From JBBIRG01 sp964410965 (lineage in GTDB: Bacteria > CLD3 > SB21 > JBBIRG01), in contig CAYPIY010000009.1 in assembly GCA_964410965.1 (NCBI GenBank), positions 1 through 64,000 on the forward strand: a DNA stretch of 64,000 nt. The letters run 5' to 3'. The position numbers were made by a program, and so were the translations under genes. Positions 14,965 to 22,875 of the stretch are shown here, in pieces. Every line of letters begins with the position of its first letter. Within the stretch, counting starts at the first letter, position 1. The notes beneath the pieces were generated by a model, which saw only the letters and a program-made list of their open reading frames with translations, ran no database searches and was not told where the DNA came from.

Positions 14965-16809
14965 ATGAAACCGATTGTTGAATGCGTGCCCAATTTTTCC
15001 GAGGGCCGCGATCCCCAAAAGATCAAAATTATCACAGACGCCATCGAAACCGTATCCGGAGTGACGCTCCTGAATGTCGATCCCGGCGCAGACACCAACC
15101 GTACTGTGGTTACGTTTATCGGCGACCCCGATTCCGTGCTAGAGGCCGCTTTCCGGGCTATCGAAAAGGCTTCCCAGGTCATTGACATGACCACCCAGAA
15201 AGGCGCTCATCCCCGGATCGGGGCTTCCGATGTCGTACCTTTTGTGCCGGTAGAAAACATCACCATGGAAGAATGCGCCGGCCTGGCCCGCAGACTGGGC
15301 GAACGTATAGGCACCGAACTCCGGATTCCGGTGTACCTGTACGAAGAAGCGGCCTCAACGCCCGACCGCAGGAACCTGGCGGACGTTCGCCGCGGGGAAT
15401 ACGAAGGACTGGAAAAGAAACTACAGGATCCCAACTGGAAACCCGATTTCGGCCCTGCTCTTTTCAACGCCCGTTCGGGCGCAACCATCATCGGCGCCCG
15501 GGAATTTCTGGTGGCCTATAACATCACGCTCAATTCATCCGATAAAAACCATGCCACCGACATTGCCTTTTCGCTCCGGGAAAAAGGGCGGGTGGCCAGA
15601 ACCGGAAACATCAGGCCTTATTACAACAAGGGAGAAGTCCTTCTATACAAAGATGGGGCCTATCCGTGCGGCACCTGCGATTACATAAGCACAACCCAGA
15701 AAGAAATATTTGACCACTGCAAGCATGCCCATGGTTACGATCTGGCCGCTCTGCTCAGGGCCAACGATGTCGACCCTTCCCGTCTCGTCGGACAAAAAGT
15801 GTACATACCGGGGAAGTTCAGTTTCTGCAAAGCCATCGGCTGGTATGTGGACGAATACAAGCGCGCACAGATTTCCGTCAATCTCACAAATTATAAAGTG
15901 ACCCCGCCGCAGGCCGTATACGATGAAGCCCGCAGGCTCGCCGTCGAACGCGGACTCGTTGTCACCGGAAGTGAGATTGTGGGTTTGGTTCCCTTCCAGA
16001 CGCTTTTCGAAGCGGGCAGGCATTATCTCCGTATACAGGGCCGCAGTACGGGCATTCCCGTATCTGATGTGCTGCGTATTGCCCAATTCTCAATGGGCCT
16101 GAATGATGTGGCTCCGTTTGAGGTCGAGAAAAAGGTACTGGGCCTCCCCGTGTTCGATCCGAAGGCCCTGGCCAGCCTCAGGGTCCATGAATTTGCCGAT
16201 GAGGTTTCCCGGGATACACCCGCCCCCGGAGGCGGTTCCATCGCAGCGCTTGCCGGAGCCCTAGGAGCATCCCTTGCGGCCATGGTGGCTAACCTAACGC
16301 ACGGAAAAGCGGGATCCGAGAGCAAGGACGAAGCCCTGTGCGTTGTCGCCGAAAAGGCTCAGATAATCAAAGACCGGCTCCTTGCCGCCATCGACGACGA
16401 CACCAACGCATTTAACGCGTTTATGGAAGCACGCCGGTTGCCTCAAAACACTCCCGGTGAAAAAGAACACCGGCTGCAAAAAATGCAGGAAGGGATCAAG
16501 ATTGCCATCGACGTACCCTGGCGCACTGCCACCGCCAGTTTTGAAGCCATGAAACTTGCTTCAGAAGTAACCCGTATCGGAAACCCCAACTCCGTCACCG
16601 ATGCCGCTGTGGGAACTCAAATGGGTTACGCCGGAGTACGCGGAGGAATTTGGAATGTGATGATCAATCTCAAGGATATCCGGGATGAAGCCTACATATC
16701 GGATATGCAAAAAAAATGCGGCCAGCTTCTGGCTGAAGCCGCTGATCTGGCCGGACAGACGTCCTCTTTTGTGGATTCACGACTTGATGAGATGATATTA
16801 AAGAAATAG
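14965..16809 (+). CDS. ftcD: Bifunctional glutamate formiminotransferase / formiminotetrahydrofolate cyclodeaminase
   Basis: 614 residues. The transferase half (1-385) opens PIVECVPNFSEGRD and has the catalytic AHPRIGASD (His82) and GIPVSDVLR. The cyclodeaminase half (about 405-614) has TPAPGGGSIAALAGALGASL and DDDTNAFNAFMEARRLP. Together they take the formimino group of histidine degradation onto tetrahydrofolate and release ammonia. Between residues 213 and 285 is an insert absent from animal FTCD, with C235-x2-C238-x12-H251-x4-H256, a zinc-finger-like pattern, before the conserved KAIGWYVDE. GGAAAGGA precedes the ATG. The gene follows the toxin-like gene by 18 bases. A hairpin terminator lies 80 bases downstream. 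Confidence 0.95.
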   Translation: MKPIVECVPNFSEGRDPQKIKIITDAIETVSGVTLLNVDPGADTNRTVVTFIGDPDSVLEAAFRAIEKASQVIDMTTQKGAHPRIGASDVVPFVPVENITMEECAGLARRLGERIGTELRIPVYLYEEAASTPDRRNLADVRRGEYEGLEKKLQDPNWKPDFGPALFNARSGATIIGAREFLVAYNITLNSSDKNHATDIAFSLREKGRVARTGNIRPYYNKGEVLLYKDGAYPCGTCDYISTTQKEIFDHCKHAHGYDLAALLRANDVDPSRLVGQKVYIPGKFSFCKAIGWYVDEYKRAQISVNLTNYKVTPPQAVYDEARRLAVERGLVVTGSEIVGLVPFQTLFEAGRHYLRIQGRSTGIPVSDVLRIAQFSMGLNDVAPFEVEKKVLGLPVFDPKALASLRVHEFADEVSRDTPAPGGGSIAALAGALGASLAAMVANLTHGKAGSESKDEALCVVAEKAQIIKDRLLAAIDDDTNAFNAFMEARRLPQNTPGEKEHRLQKMQEGIKIAIDVPWRTATASFEAMKLASEVTRIGNPNSVTDAAVGTQMGYAGVRGGIWNVMINLKDIRDEAYISDMQKKCGQLLAEAADLAGQTSSFVDSRLDEMILKK

Positions 16810-16887
16810 CAAAACTTGCATGTTCCGGGCACGATTCCTGACCTGTAAAGGGCAAAGCTGAGTTCGTCACCCGTATAATTTCAGGCA

Positions 16888-16922
16888 TAAAAAAAACCGC
16901 ATCTGAATGCGGTTTTTTTTTA
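16888..16922. terminator. Bidirectional rho-independent terminator
   Basis: AAAAAAACCGCAT pairs with ATGCGGTTTTTTTT around a CTGA loop. A-run and T-run flank the stem, so it can end both the rightward ftcD transcript and the leftward MORN-protein transcript, whose stop codon touches it. Confidence 0.9.
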
Positions 16923-18077
16923 TCAATTTCCGACATACTCGCCGTTGCTCCAGCGTCCTGATTTCTGCGTTCCGTCGGTATAGAACATCGTTCCGTGCCC
17001 GTTATATTTATTTTCTGACCATTCGCCCACATACCGGCGGCCGGTAGCAAAAGTGTACGTTCCGTACCCGCTCATTTTACCGCTTTCCCAGTTCCCGTCA
17101 TAACGGTCGCCGTTCGCCCAGACATATACTCCCTGACCCTGTTTTGATCCGTATGCGAATGTTCCCTCATAGCGGTCTCCGCCTTCGAAGAGATATACAC
17201 CGTAACCGTTATTGCAGTCCCCGTTAATGCAACCGGTTGTTGCATTCGCCGTTGAAGAAGATCCTGTAAATGAGCCGTTTTCCCATGTCCCAGACTTAAC
17301 CGTTCCGTCAGCCTTGTAAAGGGTTCCCTGCCCGTGCTGGTTCCCCTGCGCCCAGTATCCTTCGTATCGTTCGCCGTTATCCCATGTGAAGACCCCATAC
17401 CCGTGCCTGGTGTCGTCCTTGTATTCACCCACATAGCTTTTTCCGTCTGGATATCTGTATGTTCCCTGACCAGTCCTCTTTCCGCCTGTCCAGTTCCCTT
17501 CGTACTGGTCACCATTCGACCATATATATGTTCCCCACCCGTTATCGCAATTACCTGAAATGCAACCCGTTGAAGAACCTCCCCGCGCAGATTGTCCGTA
17601 CACTTTCTGGCAGCCGGAACATTCCCCTTCAACCCAGTTCCCGCTTTCTGTCGCACCATCTTTGTAATAGTACGTGCCGTATCCGTTCCGTTTACTGCCC
17701 TGAAACTGACCGATATATTTCTCACCGTCTGCCCAGGTATAGGTTCCATATCCTTCCCGGTTGTCGTTCACCCATTGTCCCTCGTACATATCCCCGCTGG
17801 TGAAATAAAATGTACCGTATCCGTGTTTTGTGTTATTTTGAAAATCACCGCTGTACCGGGATCCGTTGCTATAAAAATAGGTTCCCTGCCCGTGACGGTT
17901 TCCTCCGGACCAATTCCCTTCATACCGGTCGCCTGCCCACTGAGTGTTGCTCCCCCATATGTAAACACCAAAACCATTCTCACAGTCCCCGCTCACGCAT
18001 GCGCTTTCGGTTTGCCCGGAAGCGAATGAATTCAGCAGAAATCCCATTCCGCACAGGACATTAAACATGAGTTTCAT
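16923..18077 (-). CDS. Exported MORN-repeat protein
   Basis: 384 residues. A signal peptide (cleavage near ASGQ, about 22) precedes a chain of about a dozen 23-residue MORN repeats (YEGNWSGGNRHGQGTY and variants). The chain is divided into three blocks, each opened by the same cysteine-bearing cap: CVSGDCENGFG (about 27), CISGNCDNGWG (about 168) and CINGDCNNGYG (about 284). This indicates block duplication. Other MORN proteins bind lipids or act as scaffolds; here the signal puts it outside the cytoplasm, where the two Cys of each cap could form a disulfide. GGGAGG precedes the ATG. Confidence 0.9.
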   Translation of the reverse strand: MKLMFNVLCGMGFLLNSFASGQTESACVSGDCENGFGVYIWGSNTQWAGDRYEGNWSGGNRHGQGTYFYSNGSRYSGDFQNNTKHGYGTFYFTSGDMYEGQWVNDNREGYGTYTWADGEKYIGQFQGSKRNGYGTYYYKDGATESGNWVEGECSGCQKVYGQSARGGSSTGCISGNCDNGWGTYIWSNGDQYEGNWTGGKRTGQGTYRYPDGKSYVGEYKDDTRHGYGVFTWDNGERYEGYWAQGNQHGQGTLYKADGTVKSGTWENGSFTGSSSTANATTGCINGDCNNGYGVYLFEGGDRYEGTFAYGSKQGQGVYVWANGDRYDGNWESGKMSGYGTYTFATGRRYVGEWSENKYNGHGTMFYTDGTQKSGRWSNGEYVGN

Positions 18078-18125
18078 ACAAACCTCCCTTGATTAGAATA
18101 TACAATTAATTTAATCGTTTTGGGG

Positions 18126-19547
18126 TCATATTTTCAAGCCCGATTTTTTCAGGTTGATTTTGTTCAGGGCGTCCAGAGCGGCATATTTGAATGACTCGGA
18201 ATATGTAGGATAATTGAATATATTTTCCGTAAACATCTCGATCTTCCCGTTATGCTGCATGGCCATCTGGGCAATATGGATAATTTCTGTTGCCGCAGGT
18301 CCTATGATATGGGCGCCGAGGATCTCACGGGTCTCACCATGTACAATGAGCTTCAGGATTCCCGATGTATCACCGGAAATTTGCCCGCGGGGAAGTTCGG
18401 AATAATCCGATCGTCCCACGATATAACTCATTTTTTCCTCGGCCGCCTGCTCCTCGGTCAGACCGATATAGGAAATCTCGGGGATGGTGTAAATGCCGAA
18501 CGGAAACCGGTCCGGAAAATGCGATGTTTTCTTTTTGAGAGCGTGAAGCACCGCCAGTCGCCCCTGCGTGATCGAGGTAGCCGCAAGGCTCGGCCAGCCG
18601 ATCACATCACCGACCGCGTAAATATTCGGTGAGGTTGTCTGGAAAAGTTCATTTACGGGAATGTAGGTGTACTCATTCAGGGGAATCCCTACCTTGTCCA
18701 GCCCGAGCCCATCCGTGTTGGACTGGCGTCCGAGCGCAAACAATAACCGGTCACTGGACAGCGTCATTCCGTTATCCAGTGTGACGATGACCTCCCCGTT
18801 TTTTCTGGTGATTTGTCCAAAACCTGTGCCTGGAATGTACTGTACTTTCGAATAGGGAAAATGCTTCTTCAGGTGCCCGGATATCTCCTCATCCAGGAAT
18901 TTCAGAAGCCGGTCCCCCTTATCCAGCAGGATGACTTTCACTCCGAGCGCCGCAAAAATCGTGGCATATTCCGAACCGATCACTCCGCCCCCGACAATCG
19001 TTAAGGATCTGGGGATTTCGCGGAGATCAAGCAGGCTTTTCGAATCCAGTATGTACTCGTCGTCAAACACGATATCCGACGGACGCCGGGCCACCGAACC
19101 CGTCGCGACGATAATATAGCGGCCTTCAGCCGTCGTCTCATTTCCGCTATGATCGATGATCCTGATCCGGTTATGACTGATAAAGGACGCTTTGCCGCCG
19201 ATCAGCCGGACATGGTTTTTCGCAAGCTGATTCCGGATGATCCGATGCTCCTGAAGACGCACAAAATTAAGGCGTTCGCGGAGTTGGTCCATCGAAACGA
19301 TCGGCGGGTCGGACCAGACATGCCGGTAAATCTGTTTCGGGTAGAAACCGGTAAGCTGTAAAACCGCTTCCCTCAGGGTTTTGCTCGGAAATGTGCCCGT
19401 ATTGATGCATACTCCTCCCACATCTTCCTCTTTTTCGATGATGATCACCTTTTTGCCATGCTGCGCCGCCTCTGTCGCCGCAGCAAATCCTGCCGGCCCT
19501 GAACCGATCACGATAAAATCAACCATTTCGGACTCAACGGCTGTCAT
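18126..19547 (-). CDS. sthA: Soluble pyridine nucleotide transhydrogenase-like flavoprotein
   Basis: 473 residues, class I FAD disulfide-reductase fold: FAD site IVIGSGPAGFAAA (about 12-24), NAD site IVGGGVIGSEYATIFAALG (about 183-201), second FAD motif NIYAVGDVIGWP and a C-terminal dimer domain. The redox motif reads GGVCINTGTFPSK: the second cysteine of the usual CxxxxC is Thr, as in E. coli SthA (CTHWGT), so it cannot form the active disulfide of lipoamide dehydrogenase. This supports an NADPH/NAD+ transhydrogenase over other family members. It stands 50 bases upstream of the MORN gene on the same strand and diverges from the HAD-like gene. Confidence 0.85.
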   Translation of the reverse strand: MTAVESEMVDFIVIGSGPAGFAAATEAAQHGKKVIIIEKEEDVGGVCINTGTFPSKTLREAVLQLTGFYPKQIYRHVWSDPPIVSMDQLRERLNFVRLQEHRIIRNQLAKNHVRLIGGKASFISHNRIRIIDHSGNETTAEGRYIIVATGSVARRPSDIVFDDEYILDSKSLLDLREIPRSLTIVGGGVIGSEYATIFAALGVKVILLDKGDRLLKFLDEEISGHLKKHFPYSKVQYIPGTGFGQITRKNGEVIVTLDNGMTLSSDRLLFALGRQSNTDGLGLDKVGIPLNEYTYIPVNELFQTTSPNIYAVGDVIGWPSLAATSITQGRLAVLHALKKKTSHFPDRFPFGIYTIPEISYIGLTEEQAAEEKMSYIVGRSDYSELPRGQISGDTSGILKLIVHGETREILGAHIIGPAATEIIHIAQMAMQHNGKIEMFTENIFNYPTYSESFKYAALDALNKINLKKSGLKI

Positions 19548-19735
19548 GGAATTATCTTTCTTTTTTCGTTTCCGGCTTTTGCGTGAATGTAATCCTTTTC
19601 ACTTTTTTTTCCAAATATTTTCGTTTTTCCCGTCCGGGATGAACGACGGCTCTTCGCCAATTTTTCTTTGAATTATGAGTGTTAAACTTTATATTATGTT
19701 CAGCCATCCGGAAAACCTAAACGAGGTAAACCTCC

Positions 19736-20518
19736 ATGAAAGAAAACAAACCGGAAAAGAAGCTCGAATGGATTTTTTTCGGAATCCAACAGGTTTTAAT
19801 TAACCCCGACAAACTGTCCTTTAATGTCTACCAGCACCTTCAGAGGTTTCTTCATGTACATGGCATCCAGCTCTCGTTCGAGGAAATTCTCGCCAGCCGG
19901 GAAGACCTGATTCTCGGTCATGATGACGAGGCCCCGTTCCTGACGATCGCTCGGATGTACCTGTCCAGGACCGATTATCAGGCATGGCACAGGCAGGTGC
20001 ATGATTTTTACCGCGAACGGATGCTGAACGACCTGATCATCATTCCCGGCGTGGAAGATGCCCTCAGGCAGTTGTCGGTTCATTATTCACTTGGCCTGAT
20101 CGCAGACCAGCCCCGGGACATCCTGGTGTATCTTGAAAAAAAGCGACTGCTCCCTCTTTTCCGGATCCATGCCATCAGCGGTATCGTAAAAACCAGCAAA
20201 CCAAGAAAAAGAATGTTCGAATGGGCCGTCAACAAGGCGGGAAGCAGTTTCGAACGCTGCCTCATGGTCGGATACCGCCTGAATGAGGATATTATTCCCG
20301 CCCGTCAGCTCGACATGATGACTGTACAGGCGCGCTGGCCCATCACGCAAAAAGGATATCTGCCGAAAGCAAAGAAACCGGTTCAATACCTGAAATCCAT
20401 GCAGCGCGCGGAAATGTGGTCGCTCGATTCCGGCCTTTCATCCGAATCACCGGATGAGATCGTCACATCGGCGGAGAAATTATTCCGCACCATCAGGAAC
20501 ATGGATTCCGGATTATGA
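19736..20518 (+). CDS. HAD-fold protein lacking catalytic aspartates (predicted pseudoenzyme)
   Basis: 260 residues with the layout of a class I HAD hydrolase: first strand EWIFFGIQQVLI, helical cap (about 30-110), motif II strand YSLGLIADQP, motif III SKPRKRMFEWA and motif IV CLMVGYRLNEDIIPA. In active enzymes motif I is DxDGT/V; here the two Asp are Gly16 and Gln18. The motif IV GD is GY. So the nucleophile, the acid/base and one metal ligand are missing while the fold is kept. It is likely a binding or scaffolding protein. Its stop overlaps the start of the SpoIIM-like membrane protein (ATGA), so the two probably act together. Confidence 0.75.
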   Translation: MKENKPEKKLEWIFFGIQQVLINPDKLSFNVYQHLQRFLHVHGIQLSFEEILASREDLILGHDDEAPFLTIARMYLSRTDYQAWHRQVHDFYRERMLNDLIIIPGVEDALRQLSVHYSLGLIADQPRDILVYLEKKRLLPLFRIHAISGIVKTSKPRKRMFEWAVNKAGSSFERCLMVGYRLNEDIIPARQLDMMTVQARWPITQKGYLPKAKKPVQYLKSMQRAEMWSLDSGLSSESPDEIVTSAEKLFRTIRNMDSGL

Positions 20519-21480
20519 AATTTGATGTCTTCATCCGAAGCAAAAAATCCGGCTGGTACCGGCTCGAATCGTTTGTCCATCAATACCAGAACTCAAAAAA
20601 AATAGACCCCCGTGATCTGGCGGAAATGGTCCGACTTTACCGGTCCTCATGTTCCGATTATGCCTACGCAAAGTCGAACTTCCCGTATGAACGTGTTGTG
20701 GTTGACCTTAACACGCTTATCGGCAGGGCGCATAAAATCATTTACGGGTCGAAACCGTTTTCTTTTAACATCGTTTTCCGGTTCATTCTGTTCGATTTTC
20801 CGGAGACATTCCGGCGGAACCTACGGTTTCCGGTCATCAGCGCTTTGATTTTCGTGACGGCCCTATTGCTTTCGTTTATCGGTTCGTTCAGTAACCCGGA
20901 TCTTCCGAAACTGCTGATTGGAAGCCAATACGTGGACATGACACAGACGAATATACAAAAAAATGACCCGTTCGCTGTGTACAAACAGGAAAACAGCCCT
21001 GTCATGTCCAGCTTCATCATGACCAACAACATTAAAGTCACTTTTTTTGCTTTCGGAATGGGCGTTTTCGCAGGGATAGGGACAATATACGTTTTATTCT
21101 ATAACGGCCTGGTCATGGGCGTCTTCTTTTTCATTTTCTTTCAAAATCAACTGCTCCTGGAGTCCGTACTGACCGTAATGATGCACGGTACAATCGAACT
21201 GACCGGAATCTTCATCGCGGGCGGCGCGGGGTTGCTCATCGGCAAAGCACTCGTTTTCCCGGGAAGTTACACGCGCAGGGAAGCCCTGCAGATCCATGGT
21301 TTACTGGCCGTGAAACTGATTCTGGGAACCGCCGTACTGCTCGTCATCGCCGGAATCATAGAGGGTTTTGTCACGCGTATTGAAATGTCCGCGGCGATGA
21401 AAGGGCTTTTTGTTCTAGCTAATGTATTGTTCCTCGCCGCCTATCTTGGATTTTCGGGCCGACTGGGACGTATCCTCTGA
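20515..21480 (+). CDS. SpoIIM/DUF95-like integral membrane protein
   Basis: 321 residues. A soluble N-terminal 95 residues (helical, with MVRLYRSSCSDYAYAK) precede at least five membrane helices (about 110-130, 178-198, 200-222, 228-250, 265-288, 295-315). The family signature HGTIELTGIFIAGGAGL is present at about 222-238. Sporulating Firmicutes use SpoIIM in engulfment, but the domain is widespread in non-sporeformers with unknown roles. It is translationally coupled to the upstream pseudo-HAD protein, which may bind its cytoplasmic N-terminal part. The stop lies 6 bases from the convergent nuclease stop. Confidence 0.85.
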   Translation: MKFDVFIRSKKSGWYRLESFVHQYQNSKKIDPRDLAEMVRLYRSSCSDYAYAKSNFPYERVVVDLNTLIGRAHKIIYGSKPFSFNIVFRFILFDFPETFRRNLRFPVISALIFVTALLLSFIGSFSNPDLPKLLIGSQYVDMTQTNIQKNDPFAVYKQENSPVMSSFIMTNNIKVTFFAFGMGVFAGIGTIYVLFYNGLVMGVFFFIFFQNQLLLESVLTVMMHGTIELTGIFIAGGAGLLIGKALVFPGSYTRREALQIHGLLAVKLILGTAVLLVIAGIIEGFVTRIEMSAAMKGLFVLANVLFLAAYLGFSGRLGRIL

Positions 21481-21485
21481 TCAGA

Positions 21486-22676
21486 TCATGGAAGGTTGTC
21501 CACCCGGCTTTCCAGAACATCCTGTAAGTCCCCTGATATGACAGACATAAAATCGAATCCGGTTGCTTCTTCGATTTCATCAACGGATACGCGGTACGTC
21601 CGCCAGTCACTGTAGGCTATGCTTTTCTGATTGGGTAAAATCACGGATATGATTCTTGTATTGGCGTTGATGCCCCGCGTACCGATACCGGGGACATCCA
21701 TGACCACAATGATTTTCCATGTATGGGCGGGAACATTAATCCGTCCGTTGGAAATGAAACCCTCCGAGCCGTACCCGCCTGAAATCACATACAATTCCCT
21801 GCCCTGCGATACCAGGGTTCGACAATAGCTTTCCAGGTCTGCCCAGGGCCCCTGATTGTTTTCAGGCGCCTGCGGAATCATATTCGTCATAAGGAATGTA
21901 GATGAATTATCATACTTGGTGAGCGTCCTGTCTCCCGAAGGACACATGTGCCCGCGATCATAGCCTGAACCGCTGTATTCATTCTGATTGACCACCTTCC
22001 AGCCGGACGGCAGATCCGGATCTGCACGAAAATCATCCTGACGGGTAACCGAACCCAGCCATGAGCTGTTTAGCTGCCAGCTCACCCAGTTGCAGGTGCC
22101 CAGCGCATTATTATACGACAGCGCGTACTGGGGCCTGACCATCAGGAAATTCTCCGGCATATTCACATTGTTTTCAGCCTGGCTGGGATTCCCTGTGATC
22201 ATATGAACGCTGTAAACACCCGCTGCCGTATCCGACAGCGCCATCGTCAGTAAATAGGGCTGCCTGGCATCGAAAGAGCCGCCCTCGCCCCAGATCTTTA
22301 CGAATACATGCCCCGCAGCAGTCAGTTTCATATCTATCCATTCGGTCTGGCCCGCGGGTTTAGCCGATCGACTGAGAATCATCCGGGATTGGCTGATAAG
22401 TTCAATATCATAATTCCGTAATGAGGGTACAGATAACGAAACGGTAATGATCCGGGCCGAATCGACGACGATCCTGTAATAGTCAGTATCTAAGGGGGTT
22501 TCAACGAACGCCTGTATCGATGCCGTAGCCGATTCGATGATCTGGGCCGTATCGAAAGTATCATTTCCGTCAACCGAATCGTCCGGTTCAATGAGTTCGG
22601 CGCATCCGGATAGGATCCCTGAAATCAATGCGACCAGAACCCATGGTTGAATGAAAGAACCCGTACTTTTTTTCAT
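21486..22676 (-). CDS. DNA/RNA non-specific endonuclease (NUC1 family) lipoprotein
   Basis: 396 residues. Lipoprotein signal with lipobox ILSGC (Cys25); residues 35-165 resemble a PPC-type beta-sandwich (DTDYYRIVVDS, FVKIWG); residues 185-390 form a beta-beta-alpha-metal nuclease with D240-R-G-H-M (His243 general base) and TNMIPQAPENNQGPW supplying the Mg-binding Asn. This family digests extracellular nucleic acid for nutrition or biofilm control. Surface tethering is inferred from the lipobox. AGAGGATC precedes the ATG. Confidence 0.88.
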   Translation of the reverse strand: MKKSTGSFIQPWVLVALISGILSGCAELIEPDDSVDGNDTFDTAQIIESATASIQAFVETPLDTDYYRIVVDSARIITVSLSVPSLRNYDIELISQSRMILSRSAKPAGQTEWIDMKLTAAGHVFVKIWGEGGSFDARQPYLLTMALSDTAAGVYSVHMITGNPSQAENNVNMPENFLMVRPQYALSYNNALGTCNWVSWQLNSSWLGSVTRQDDFRADPDLPSGWKVVNQNEYSGSGYDRGHMCPSGDRTLTKYDNSSTFLMTNMIPQAPENNQGPWADLESYCRTLVSQGRELYVISGGYGSEGFISNGRINVPAHTWKIIVVMDVPGIGTRGINANTRIISVILPNQKSIAYSDWRTYRVSVDEIEEATGFDFMSVISGDLQDVLESRVDNLP

Positions 22677-22875
22677 GATCCTCTTTCCATGAATATCATG
22701 TCCGGTAAATTAAATAAAAAAGCAGTTAAAGTAAATTAATTATTTTCCGCAGAGGCCGAAATTAAGCATAATACGTAACATTCGTTTTTACAAAAATGAT
22801 CTGAAAATTATCTTTATCTTTGATTGATTTCATGCCCTGAAATATTTATATTGCTTCAAATTTTCAGGAGAAAAT

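Noticed and set aside
16923..18077. Regularly spaced similar DNA words that could suggest a direct-repeat or CRISPR-like array
   Set aside because: The periodicity (about 69 bases) is that of the 23-residue MORN repeats of an intact gene; there are no unique spacers between identical repeats.
18126..19547. Dihydrolipoamide dehydrogenase or mercuric reductase for the flavoprotein
   Set aside because: The second redox cysteine is Thr, which removes the disulfide chemistry needed for those enzymes.
20515..21480. SpoIIM-like gene as evidence of sporulation
   Set aside because: The domain is common in non-sporeformers, and no other sporulation gene is present; the SPL-like protein is also a divergent form.
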